From NCBI GenBank assembly GCA_002305255.1, contig DBQN01000017.1, positions 2,221-33,591 on the forward strand: DNA of 31,371 nt. The letters run 5' to 3'. Below, piece by piece: positions 22,629-29,824 of this stretch (position 1 is its first letter; every line of letters begins with the position of its first letter). The position numbers and the translations under genes are program-made. The notes beneath the pieces are model-generated. The model searched no databases and was not told where the DNA came from. It saw only the letters and a program-made list of their open reading frames with translations. The stretch comes from Firmicutes bacterium UBA1393. Its GTDB lineage: Bacteria; Bacillota; DTU025.

Positions 22629-22652
22629 TGCGCCTACTGGAGGCGATGAGAG

Positions 22653-23183
22653 GTGTACTCCTGCCTGATACAAGACTCTGTAGTATACATAAGAGACAGC
22701 TCCGGTGCGGTATCAGAACAGACCCTGGCCATGCTCGAACCGATGCTTGACGCCGATGACGGGGTCCAGCAGCTCAGCAAGTACCAGGTGCTGTGCCGCA
22801 CCGGGTGGACTCAGTTCGGCGCGGTGCTTCGCCGCAAGCTCTGGGAGGTCGAGCCGCTCTACCAGATCAAGACCAGGTCAGGCCAGGTAAGCCTCACCGG
22901 CCAACACACCCTGCCCGTCAGGCGCGGCATGGAGGAGCTCGTGGTGCCTGCGTCGGCCGTCAGGGCCGGCGACTCCCTCCTCGTACTGGACAAGCCCAAA
23001 CTGGGAAAGAAGGCTCCGCCGCTGGGCGAGCAGATGGCCTTCCGTCCATATGGAGTGCTCGAGTCTCGCAAGTACACTGGCTACGAGGGAAATGTCTATC
23101 AAGTGGATACTGAAGACGGCACCCTGGTGGTGAACGGACTACTTGTGAGCTGTTCGGGAAGCAGTTGGGAGCTGCCGAAATGA
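22653..23183 (+). CDS. Free-standing Hint (intein-like) domain protein
   Basis: 176 residues from the GTG at 22653, nine bases after GGAGG; an in-frame TGA at 22647 prevents any extension. The sequence reads as a mini-intein without an endonuclease. Block A is CLIQDSVVYIRDSSG with Cys4 at the position of the catalytic nucleophile. Block B is IKTRSGQVSLTGQHTLPV with the T-x-x-H motif at Thr82 and His85. AVRAGDSLLVLD follows, and block F is VYQVDTEDGTLVVNGLLV at 148-165. The last step fails: inteins end V-H-N followed by Cys, Ser or Thr, but here it is V-S-C-S (165-168), so normal Asn cyclisation is impossible. Only three residues precede Cys4, so there is essentially no N-extein. Its function is unknown; it could self-process, act in trans or be a decayed intein. 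Its stop overlaps the next start (ATGA). Confidence 0.75.
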   Translation: MYSCLIQDSVVYIRDSSGAVSEQTLAMLEPMLDADDGVQQLSKYQVLCRTGWTQFGAVLRRKLWEVEPLYQIKTRSGQVSLTGQHTLPVRRGMEELVVPASAVRAGDSLLVLDKPKLGKKAPPLGEQMAFRPYGVLESRKYTGYEGNVYQVDTEDGTLVVNGLLVSCSGSSWELPK

Positions 23184-24430
23184 CGCCGCAGCGGCGAGCT
23201 AGAGTAGAAGACCACAGCATCGAAGAGGGCGCACGCAAGTTCTACACCAGGGCTATGGCCATCGCAATAGTCCTGGTGCTGGCTGCGAGCATCATCGCTA
23301 TGGTCCGTCCGTATCTCGTCGGACGTTTCGCTGCATCTGCCGTGGTGACTACCGGCTCTCTCGATGTTGCCTTCAGCGGAAAGGCTCTCGTGATCCGCAA
23401 CGAGCGGGTGGGCATCACTCCCACATCGGGAACACTCCACATTGTGGCCGCCAACGGCGACAGAGTCGGAGCGGGCGACGTTGTGGCGCAGGTGCTCGAC
23501 CCGGCCGCCGCCGCCCGGTTGACGAAGTCGGCGGTCTCTTCTGACAAGACGCTCTCAGATGCCATTGCCGACGCTTCGTTGCGCGAGGAGCGCGAGCGTA
23601 CGAAGCTGTCGGGCATCAAGCTCCAATTACAGATGAAGACGCAAGAACGGCAGCTCTACATCGACAGGCAAGATACTAAGGCCGCCAACAGTATCGCAGC
23701 GGAAATCTCCCAGCTCGAGACCGCCGCCCGGCTTGCCGAAGAGAACATCGCCGCCATACGCGCTGAGATAGCCGAGGCACAGCGCACCATCGCCGCCGGC
23801 AACGCGCTCGGCGCCGGTTCCGGGGGCGCCGCAGTGCTGCGTTCGAGGCAGGCTGCGCTCATCAGTTATCACGTTGACGGGCTCGAGCTAGCGCTTGACC
23901 CGAAGGATCCGAGCATAATGGATGTTGACCCCGGCCAACTCCAGCCTGAGCCCAGGACACTGACCGAGGGCGAGTCACTCAATGCCGGCCAGGCGGTGTT
24001 CCGCGAGATCACCGACCTCTACACTGAGCTCCTCTTCTTCGCAAGCACTGGCGACGAGCAGATCAAGCCCGGCCAGATGGTGAAGGTGCGCTTCCCGCGC
24101 CTGGCGCAGGAGGCTGTAAGTGCCAGGGTGGTTGCCGCGAAGCCCAGGCCGGATCTTGGCCAGGGACTGCAAGTCGTGCGCGTCACCCTTGAGAGGTTCG
24201 CGAACTCTCTGGCAGATCTCCGCCTTGAGCAGGCAAGTATGATTACTCGCACCATCAGCGGTCTCGTCGTGCCGGTCTCAGCCATCGCTCGCCGCGGCGA
24301 CGTCACAGGCTTGTACGTGTTGCGTGCCAACAGATATGTCTTCCGCGAGGTTACCGTCGTCGGCACCGTCGGGGATCGGGCAGTCGTCACCGGCGTGCGA
24401 GAGGGCGACCAGGTGCTGGCCCGGCCGTGA
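23180..24430 (+). CDS. HlyD-like membrane-anchored adaptor protein
   Basis: 416 residues from the ATG at 23180, which shares ATGA with the previous stop and has GGGAG ten bases upstream, so the two genes are likely translationally coupled. One membrane helix lies at about residues 26-44 after a basic N-terminus. Then come a beta-rich stretch with the lipoyl-like half-motif SGTLHIVAANGDRVGAGDVVA, a long charged coiled coil (about 130-215) and a second beta region ending GLYVLRANRYVFREVTVVG and VREGDQVLA. This is the layout of HlyD/membrane-fusion proteins, which link inner-membrane exporters to outer parts. No exporter gene is nearby. HlyD-like genes are found beside yggS in some other clostridial spore formers; the role there is not established to my knowledge. 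Confidence 0.8.
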   Translation: MTPQRRARVEDHSIEEGARKFYTRAMAIAIVLVLAASIIAMVRPYLVGRFAASAVVTTGSLDVAFSGKALVIRNERVGITPTSGTLHIVAANGDRVGAGDVVAQVLDPAAAARLTKSAVSSDKTLSDAIADASLREERERTKLSGIKLQLQMKTQERQLYIDRQDTKAANSIAAEISQLETAARLAEENIAAIRAEIAEAQRTIAAGNALGAGSGGAAVLRSRQAALISYHVDGLELALDPKDPSIMDVDPGQLQPEPRTLTEGESLNAGQAVFREITDLYTELLFFASTGDEQIKPGQMVKVRFPRLAQEAVSARVVAAKPRPDLGQGLQVVRVTLERFANSLADLRLEQASMITRTISGLVVPVSAIARRGDVTGLYVLRANRYVFREVTVVGTVGDRAVVTGVREGDQVLARP

Positions 24431-24498
24431 TGGTCTCAGCCCTCAGAGGAATAGCGTTCCGCGCAGAGAATACCTAGCATGTGGCGAGGTGTTCGGAA

Positions 24499-25296
24499 TT
24501 GTCGAGTCTCCTCGATAACCTCACAGAGGTGAGGGAGCGGATCTCGAGGGCCGCCGGGCGCTCGGGCCGCTCGGAACGGGATGTCAGGCTCATCGCAGTC
24601 ACAAAGACCGTCGGCATCGACGTGATCACGGAAGCCATCTCTGCAGGCCTCACCGAGTTCGGCGAGAACCGCGTGCAAGAGGCACTGGCCAAAGTCCCTG
24701 AACTACCAACCAATATCAGCTGGCACCTTGTGGGTACGTTGCAGCGCAACAAGGCCAGGCATGTCGTGGGCGTATTCTCGATGGTGCATTCGCTTGACAG
24801 CGTGGAACTCGCCCGCGAACTCGATCGAAGGGCCGCTGCCATAGGTGTCCCCATCGATGCGCTTGTGCAGGTGAACGTCGCCCGCGAGCCTCAGAAATCA
24901 GGTGTGGCGCCGGAGGGCGCTGCCGACCTGCTAAGGGCAGTGTGTGGCCTTGAGAACGTGCGCGTGCGCGGCCTCATGATAATGGCGCCGTACTCCGCCG
25001 ACCCGGAGGCAGCCCGACCCTGGTTCCGCCAGGGCCGGCAGCTCCTTGCGCAGCTCGCCCGCATGAACCTGCCGGGCGTTGAGATGGAGCAGCTGTCTAT
25101 GGGCATGTCGGGCGACTTCGAAGTGGCGATAGAGGAGGGCGCGACGATGGTGAGGATCGGCAGCGCTCTGTTCGGGCGGCGGCCTGCACCCGCGGGACGG
25201 CCACAGCCAGAGGGCAAAGGCGAGGGCGCGGGCGAGGGCGCGAACGCGGACGCGGCAATGGGCGATGCCGGAGGGGAACGGAGGACGCAGCTTTGA
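24499..25296 (+). CDS. yggS: YggS family pyridoxal-phosphate homeostasis protein
   Basis: 265 residues from the TTG at 24499, which has GAGGTG seven bases upstream; the GTG at 24481 has no site. YggS (YlmE) binds pyridoxal 5'-phosphate on an alanine-racemase-like barrel and helps keep vitamin B6 and amino-acid pools balanced. The PLP lysine lies in RLIAVTKTVG. GENRVQEAL, WHLVGTLQRNKAR, VNVAREPQKSG and LSMGMSGDFEVAIEEGATMVR, here given in part, are family hallmarks. A tail of about 30 Gly, Ala and Glu residues follows the last domain strand and is not conserved. The stop overlaps the ylmH start (TTGA). Confidence 0.93.
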   Translation: MSSLLDNLTEVRERISRAAGRSGRSERDVRLIAVTKTVGIDVITEAISAGLTEFGENRVQEALAKVPELPTNISWHLVGTLQRNKARHVVGVFSMVHSLDSVELARELDRRAAAIGVPIDALVQVNVAREPQKSGVAPEGAADLLRAVCGLENVRVRGLMIMAPYSADPEAARPWFRQGRQLLAQLARMNLPGVEMEQLSMGMSGDFEVAIEEGATMVRIGSALFGRRPAPAGRPQPEGKGEGAGEGANADAAMGDAGGERRTQL

Positions 25297-26057
25297 GCCT
25301 TGAGAATGTGATTAGCGATGCCGCTGCCAGAGCGGCATCCGGGTCAGTCGTACATATCGGATTCCTTGACGCCGACGAACAGAAGAAGGCCATAGAGGTC
25401 CTGTCGACTTCGGCCTCTGCCGTGGGGAGGTTCTACGGTGGATACAAGACTGCCGTCAGGCGCAAGCTCGTCGTCATGCCCGCCACCTTCATAGACGAGA
25501 CCTTCTCAGCCGGGCTCAGCTACGTCCAGCTCCATCGCATAGCAGGCATCGATGCCGACTCCTCGCCGGGCGAGGCCTGGGCCGCCCTGCGCGCGCTTGG
25601 CTTTCTGCCCGAGCACCTCGGCGACGTGTTCTGCGAGGAAGGTCAGTGGCAGGCTGTGGTGGACTCCGCCGCCCTGCGCGCCATCAAGGATGATGGTCAC
25701 CTCGTTGAGCTGGATCCGGCGGAGGTATCCTTCCCGGGGCAGTCTATGAAGACGATGAAGGTCACCGTGCCGTCACTCCGTCTCGATGCGGTGGCAGGCG
25801 CCGGATTTCCTGCCTCCCGAACGAGACTGGCTCAGGAGATCAGGATCGGAAGGTTCAAAGTCAATGGGACGCAAGTCCAGTCTCCCTCATACAAGATCTC
25901 CCAGGGCGATGTGGTGACATGCCGCGGCAGGGGCAGGCTCACTGTGGATGAGGTCTCAGGGCTGACGAAGCGCGGCAGGATTTCGCTGACGTTGACAAGG
26001 TATAACGCGCCGACGACTTTCTCGAGGGAGGAAGGGCAGGATGCTCACACCACTTGA
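25293..26057 (+). CDS. ylmH: YlmH-family S4-domain RNA-binding protein
   Basis: 254 residues from the TTG at 25293, eight bases after GGAGG and overlapping the yggS stop. YlmH carries a C-terminal S4 RNA-binding domain. In Bacillus subtilis it binds stalled large ribosomal subunits and takes part in rescue or quality control. The S4 part is seen in the last third: SLRLDAVAGAGFPASRTRLA, then FKVNGTQVQSPSYKISQGDVV. The N-terminal two thirds form the YlmH-specific domain with RKLVVMP and a helix-rich segment. It ends 17 bases inside divIVA. An RqcH gene, also of the ribosome-rescue pathway, lies about 5 kb downstream. Confidence 0.9.
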   Translation: MSLENVISDAAARAASGSVVHIGFLDADEQKKAIEVLSTSASAVGRFYGGYKTAVRRKLVVMPATFIDETFSAGLSYVQLHRIAGIDADSSPGEAWAALRALGFLPEHLGDVFCEEGQWQAVVDSAALRAIKDDGHLVELDPAEVSFPGQSMKTMKVTVPSLRLDAVAGAGFPASRTRLAQEIRIGRFKVNGTQVQSPSYKISQGDVVTCRGRGRLTVDEVSGLTKRGRISLTLTRYNAPTTFSREEGQDAHTT

Positions 26058-26499
26058 GGTACACTCGAAGCAGTTCAGCACCAGGTTCGGCAGATACAGC
26101 GCAGCAGAGGTCGACGAGTTCCTCGACAGCGTCGGGCAAAGCTATGACCAGCTGTGGCGTGAAAACGCTGAGCTGCGTGAGAGGCTCAGGGAGCTGACGG
26201 AGAAAGACCAGTCCAGTCAGGATCTGGGCGAGACTCTCAAGCAGACGCTGATGATGGCCCAGAAGGCGGCGGAGGACGCCCGCCGCAACGCCGAGGAGAA
26301 GGCCAGGCTGATCCTGGACAATGCCGAGCAGGAAGCGGCGCAGATGGTCGAACGGGCTGTTCAGAAGGTTCGCGCAGAGGAGCAGCGCCTAGAGGACCTC
26401 CTTGCGCACCAGGCCACGCTGAGGGCACGCTTGAGGGCTCTGCTCGAGGCCTACCTTGAGATCATCAACGACACAGAAGGTGACCAGCGCAGAGCGTAA
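26041..26499 (+). CDS. divIVA: Cell-division initiation protein DivIVA
   Basis: 152 residues. DivIVA senses strongly curved membrane at septa and poles and recruits division and chromosome-anchoring proteins. The N-terminal membrane-binding motif is MLTPLEVHSKQFSTRFGRY followed by VDEFLDSVGQSYDQL. Two coiled-coil stretches follow, one at about 35-60 and a longer Glu/Ala/Arg-rich one at about 80-130. GGAGG lies nine bases before the ATG, which sits inside the end of ylmH. Its place after yggS and ylmH matches the usual order in Gram-positives, except that sepF and ylmG are lacking here. Confidence 0.95.
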   Translation: MLTPLEVHSKQFSTRFGRYSAAEVDEFLDSVGQSYDQLWRENAELRERLRELTEKDQSSQDLGETLKQTLMMAQKAAEDARRNAEEKARLILDNAEQEAAQMVERAVQKVRAEEQRLEDLLAHQATLRARLRALLEAYLEIINDTEGDQRRA

Positions 26500-26540
26500 A
26501 CGCCCGGCACCCGGGGCAACATACCTCTGGGGTGTGTGGC

Positions 26541-26840
26541 TTGGCGCGACCTTCAGTCCGGCGGCGCCGCGGTGAATCGACTCTGAAGCAGCTTGAGATC
26601 CTGACGCAGCGGATGGAGGACTCTGCCATCGCTGAGTATATCGAGTTCATCAGAAGCCCACGTCGGGTCATCTGGGCTAACCTCCTCGGCGGCCTCGCCA
26701 GGGGGCTGGGGTTCGCCGTCGGGGCGTCGGTGCTTGCGGCGGCAGCCCTCTACCTTCTCGGGAAGGTGGCATGGGCTAACCTGCCGCTCATAGGCAAGTA
26801 TATCGCCGACGTGTTGGAGTTCGTAGAGCTTAACCGGTGA
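26541..26840 (+). CDS. DUF5665 family membrane protein
   Basis: 99 residues from the TTG at 26541, eight bases after GGGG; the GTG at 26532 is the alternative. A basic N-terminus is followed by an amphipathic stretch (EDSAIAEYIEFIRSPRRVIW) and a Gly-rich membrane hairpin (about 50-80, NLLGGLARGLGFAVGASVLA). This matches the DUF5665 family, of unknown function, common in clostridial genomes near lspA. The end overlaps nothing essential; a further GTG and ATG in its last bases could start the next gene, but I prefer a later start for that one. Confidence 0.8.
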   Translation: MARPSVRRRRGESTLKQLEILTQRMEDSAIAEYIEFIRSPRRVIWANLLGGLARGLGFAVGASVLAAAALYLLGKVAWANLPLIGKYIADVLEFVELNR

Positions 26841-26932
26841 TGGCGCGGGGGCGAGCGGGGCCGCCCGCGAGCGTCGCTGACGCACAGTTCACCCCCATCA
26901 CGCCCATCCAGTTCCGTGAAGGAGGCCCCATA

Positions 26933-27490
26933 TTGGACACTGCCGGGGCGCGGAAGCGTCTCGAACGCGCACGGCGCATGGCCGAGAGGCGGAGGTCGGA
27001 GGTGGAGACCACCGCCGGGTTCGACCGCCCCGAGTCAGACTGGAGCGGGGAGCTGTCGTCTTACGACAACCACACCGCTGACTCAGGCTCCGCCGTGGAG
27101 ATGCGCAGCACAAACCTAGGGCTGATCAATCACAACGAGAGCCGGCTCGGCGAGATCGATGAAGCCCTGGCCAGGCTTGACGAAGGCACTTACGGCACGT
27201 GCGTCGTGTGCGGCAGGGAGATACCAAAGGCGCGCCTCGAGGCTGTGCCATGGGCGGCCAGCTGTGTCGAGTGCGGGGCGAAGCGCCCGTCCACCGACAA
27301 CGACGCGACGCGCAGGCCCATCGAGGAGCAGGTAATACGACCGCCCTTCGGCGGCCGGGATTCTGCCCATGCCTATGATGACCCGGGCATACACGGAGAA
27401 GACATCTGGGATGAGCTGGCGGAGTACGGCACCGCGAACACCGGGCAGGACGACGAGGCCGCCAACGCGGGCGGCATCGACGACTGGTAG
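26933..27490 (+). CDS. YteA-like sporulation protein with DksA/TraR zinc finger
   Basis: 185 residues from the TTG at 26933, seven bases after GGAGG. A longer version could begin with GTG at 26837, overlapping the previous stop, but it would add 32 residues without conservation. Seen are the N-terminal helix, then WSGELSSYDNHTADSGSAV, which is the YteA signature, the helix IDEALARLDEGTYGTCVVCG, and a four-cysteine zinc finger (CVVC and CVEC, about 17 residues apart). The acidic tail ends GGIDDW. DksA-like proteins bind the secondary channel of RNA polymerase; what YteA does is not well known. Confidence 0.82.
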   Translation: MDTAGARKRLERARRMAERRRSEVETTAGFDRPESDWSGELSSYDNHTADSGSAVEMRSTNLGLINHNESRLGEIDEALARLDEGTYGTCVVCGREIPKARLEAVPWAASCVECGAKRPSTDNDATRRPIEEQVIRPPFGGRDSAHAYDDPGIHGEDIWDELAEYGTANTGQDDEAANAGGIDDW

Positions 27491-27533
27491 TCTGGTAGTC
27501 TGCTGGTCTGGCAAATCGCGGAATAATGGCAGG

Positions 27534-27569
27534 AACGGGCAGTGATCCCCCCGCGGTTTACTGCTCGTT
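27534..27569. repeat. Imperfect hairpin before lspA
   Basis: AACGGGCAGT (27534-27543) pairs with ACTGCTCGTT (27560-27569) with one G-T wobble, and two more pairs extend it inward. No T-run follows, so it is a poor terminator. It overlaps the -35 of the lspA promoter and could be an operator. The gap also shows a doubled GGTAGTCT around the previous stop codon. Confidence 0.5.
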
Positions 27570-27585
27570 CAGCCTGTGCTAAAAT
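27557..27585 (+). promoter_or_regulatory. Promoter of lspA
   Basis: TTTACT (27557-27562) and TAAAAT (27580-27585) are 17 bases apart, with a TG extending the -10. It lies in the 133-base gap before lspA and would drive lspA, lgt, the pseudouridine synthase and the CapA-like gene. Confidence 0.6.
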
Positions 27586-27623
27586 GAGTTTCAGACTTTG
27601 CCGAGGCAGTGGAGTGTGGCGCG

Positions 27624-28070
27624 GTGCGGTGGTTGGCTGTGTCAGGATTCATACTCGCGGTCGATCAAGTCACCAAGAACGTCGTCGGTCGGCTGGTGGC
27701 CGAGTATGAAGTCGTTCCGTGCCTGGGCGGGTTGGTGAATATCACGAACGTGAGGAACTTCGGGGCCGCCTTCGGCGTTTTCCAGAACGCACGGGCGCAA
27801 CTGATAGCAGTCGCTGCGGTCACGGCAATCGCCGGAGTCTACTTCCTGATCACTCTGCCCCGCGACGCGTGGGTCACGCGATTCGGCGTCAGTCTGGCAG
27901 TTGGAGGGGCTCTTGGCAACCTCATCGATAGGGTGAGGTTCGGCGGAGTGTTCGATTTCATCGAGGTCAGTCCGCTGCCCATCTTTAACCTGGCCGATAT
28001 GGCCATAGTGTTCGGCGTTGCACTCATCCTGTTAAGTGTGTTGTTCCACCCACGCGTGAAGGAGGAATAG
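27624..28070 (+). CDS. lspA: Lipoprotein signal peptidase LspA
   Basis: 148 residues from the GTG at 27624, nine bases after GGAG; the GTG at 27609 has no usable site. LspA cuts the signal peptide of prolipoproteins once the cysteine has been lipid-modified. Four membrane segments are seen. Family motifs are LAVDQVTKN, NVRNFGAAFG, and the two catalytic aspartates in NLIDRVRFGGVFDFIEV and FNLADMAI. The next gene, three bases on, is lgt, which performs the preceding step, so the two lipoprotein-maturation enzymes are co-expressed. Confidence 0.95.
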   Translation: MRWLAVSGFILAVDQVTKNVVGRLVAEYEVVPCLGGLVNITNVRNFGAAFGVFQNARAQLIAVAAVTAIAGVYFLITLPRDAWVTRFGVSLAVGGALGNLIDRVRFGGVFDFIEVSPLPIFNLADMAIVFGVALILLSVLFHPRVKEE

Positions 28071-28073
28071 TCC

Positions 28074-28865
28074 TTGTACCCAGTGCTATTTAACTTGGGC
28101 AAGTACCCAGTGTATTCGTGGGGCCTCTCTCTGGCGCTGGCGTTTGTAGTCGGCACCCTGTACGCTACGGTGAAGGGCAAGAAGAAGGGTATCAACCCCG
28201 ACAACATCATCGACATCGCACTGATCGCCTGCATATCATCGATAATTGGCGCAAGGCTTCTGCATGTTTTGCTCAACCTCAAGAGCTACCTCGACTACCC
28301 CGCGTCGATCCTTCAGATGCGTGACGGCGGCCTGTCGTTCTTTGGCGGGCTCGGCGCCGGAGTCCTCGGGGGCTGGCTCTATGTCAAAGTAAAGAAGCTG
28401 CCTGTGGGCAAGATAGCTGACGTCGCGGCCCCGGCCGTGGCCCTCGGCTACGCCATCGTGAGAATAGGTTGTCTGCTCAACGGCTGCTGCTATGGCGAGC
28501 CCAGCGCGCTGCCCTGGGCCATCGCAGGCGGCCGTGATGACCTCCTCAGGCACCCGGCACAGATCTACTCCGCCATCTATAGCCTGATCATATTCGGTCT
28601 GCTATGGCTCGTGGAGGCCAGGAAGAAATTCGACGGCCAGGTGATCTGGTCGTACGTCGGGTTCTACGCAGTAGCAAGGTTCATCGTGGAGTTCTTCCGA
28701 GCGGGAGTACGCGACTACTTCGCGCCCCTCACAGCTACCCAGGTGGCGTGCATAGCCCTGGCCGTGTTGGCCTTCGGCTACATCCGTGTGCACGTGTCGC
28801 AGAGCGCCACCGCCGCAGCTGGAACCAGGGCCGGAGCGGGAGCAGGCAAGAGCACCGGAGCGTAG
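28074..28865 (+). CDS. lgt: Prolipoprotein diacylglyceryl transferase Lgt
   Basis: 263 residues from the TTG at 28074, eight bases after GGAGG. Lgt moves diacylglycerol from phosphatidylglycerol to the conserved Cys of prolipoproteins in the membrane. About seven hydrophobic segments are seen, with YSWGLSLALAF near the N-terminus, RDGGLSFFGGLGAGVL near residue 83, and the signature RIGCLLNGCCYGEPS near 130, the clostridial form of the usual R-x-GNF-x-N motif. HPAQIYSAIY and RFIVEFFRA follow. A low-complexity Gly/Ala tail closes the protein. It precedes the pseudouridine synthase by eight bases. Confidence 0.94.
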   Translation: MYPVLFNLGKYPVYSWGLSLALAFVVGTLYATVKGKKKGINPDNIIDIALIACISSIIGARLLHVLLNLKSYLDYPASILQMRDGGLSFFGGLGAGVLGGWLYVKVKKLPVGKIADVAAPAVALGYAIVRIGCLLNGCCYGEPSALPWAIAGGRDDLLRHPAQIYSAIYSLIIFGLLWLVEARKKFDGQVIWSYVGFYAVARFIVEFFRAGVRDYFAPLTATQVACIALAVLAFGYIRVHVSQSATAAAGTRAGAGAGKSTGA

Positions 28866-28873
28866 AGTAGAGT

Positions 28874-29824
28874 ATGGAGACGATGGTCACCACCCCAGTC
28901 CCTGAGGACGTGGGGTCGAGGCTGGATGTATTCATCGCGAAGGAGCAGGCCGCTCCTTCGCGTTCTGCTGCCCAGCGGCATCTGGCCGAGGGCCGGGTGC
29001 GCGTGAACGGGTATATTGAAACGCGCCCATCGTATCGCGTGCGCCAGGGTGACATGGTCGAGATCGACATCCCTCCCCCCGAGCGTTCCGACAGCATACT
29101 GCCTGAACAGATCCAGCTCGCCATTGTGTATGAAGACGACGATCTTATGGTCGTGAACAAGCCCAGGTCCATGGTGGTTCACCCCGGCGCCGGCCGCACC
29201 ACGGGCACCCTCGTCAACGCTCTCCTCGGGCGTGAAATGGACCTGTCTCGCATCGGCGGCGCTCTGCGGCCTGGGATCGTTCACCGTCTCGACAAAGACA
29301 CCACCGGTCTCATGATCGTAGCCAAGAACGACGCCGCCCATGCCAGGCTCTCGGCTGACCTGGCTGCGCGGCGCATCGACCGACGATACCTGGCGATAGT
29401 CAGAGGCAATATCACCGAGAAATCAGGCCTGGTAGACGCGCCCATCGGTCGCCATCCCATCGACCGCAAGCGTCAGGCCGTGATCCCATCTGGTAGACCG
29501 GCCATCACCCGGTTCGACGTCGTCGAGCGGTTCGGCGACTACACCCTGATCAGAGTGAAACTCGAGACCGGGCGCACTCACCAGATCAGGGTGCACATGA
29601 GCTACATCGGACGCCCCGTGGCCGGGGATCCCATGTATGGCACGCGCGACGCCGCCGGCGAACTCGGCCTGGAGGCCCAGGCGCTTCACTCGGCCAGCCT
29701 GCAGTTCCAGCATCCGATCACCGGGAATACCATGTTCTTCGAAGCTCCGCCGCCGGCCGACTTCGCCAGGGCCCTCGATGAGCTCAGACGACGCGGCAGG
29801 GAGGGCGGAGGTGGGCGCGGGTGA
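28874..29824 (+). CDS. RluD/RluA-family pseudouridine synthase
   Basis: 316 residues, usual for the S4-containing RluA branch that isomerises uridines in large-subunit rRNA. The N-terminal S4 domain is RLDVFIAKEQ to RVRVNGYIETRPSYRVRQGD. The catalytic motif GIVHRLDKDTTGLMIVAK near residue 135 carries the active-site Asp. LETGRTHQIRVHM near 240 is the second family block, followed by GDPMYG. The ATG at 28874 has GGAG about 13 bases away; an ATG at 28883 is possible. The lspA-lgt-rluD neighbourhood is common in Bacillota. Which uridines are modified cannot be read from sequence. Confidence 0.92.
   Translation: METMVTTPVPEDVGSRLDVFIAKEQAAPSRSAAQRHLAEGRVRVNGYIETRPSYRVRQGDMVEIDIPPPERSDSILPEQIQLAIVYEDDDLMVVNKPRSMVVHPGAGRTTGTLVNALLGREMDLSRIGGALRPGIVHRLDKDTTGLMIVAKNDAAHARLSADLAARRIDRRYLAIVRGNITEKSGLVDAPIGRHPIDRKRQAVIPSGRPAITRFDVVERFGDYTLIRVKLETGRTHQIRVHMSYIGRPVAGDPMYGTRDAAGELGLEAQALHSASLQFQHPITGNTMFFEAPPPADFARALDELRRRGREGGGGRG

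Larger units (their letters stand above)
21776..22652. other. Gene-free region between ylmC and the Hint-domain gene
   Basis: Some 880 bases hold a 260-bp tandem repeat (21840-22437), then GC-rich sequence with further inverted repeats such as CCCTGGC (22447-22453) with GCCAGGG (22466-22472), and finally a promoter (22600-22628). Several frames are open over hundreds of bases, one of them for 282 codons, but the repeat period is not a multiple of three and copies would be read in different frames, so protein coding is unlikely. Confidence 0.7.

Noticed and set aside
21801..22649. A 282-codon open frame through the repeat region
   Set aside because: The 260-bp period is not divisible by three, so the copies are read in different frames. 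The product has no recognisable domain, and opposite-strand frames are equally open, as expected in GC-rich DNA.
22689..22699. ATAAGAGACAG, identical to the end of the Tn5/Nextera mosaic sequence, raising the idea of an adapter chimera
   Set aside because: Only 11 of the 19 mosaic-end bases match contiguously. The stretch is inside the reading frame and encodes part of a sensible intein block A (Y-I-R-D-S).
25991..26006. TTGACA followed by TATAAC just before divIVA as a promoter
   Set aside because: The two hexamers are only three bases apart, far too close for sigma-A RNA polymerase.
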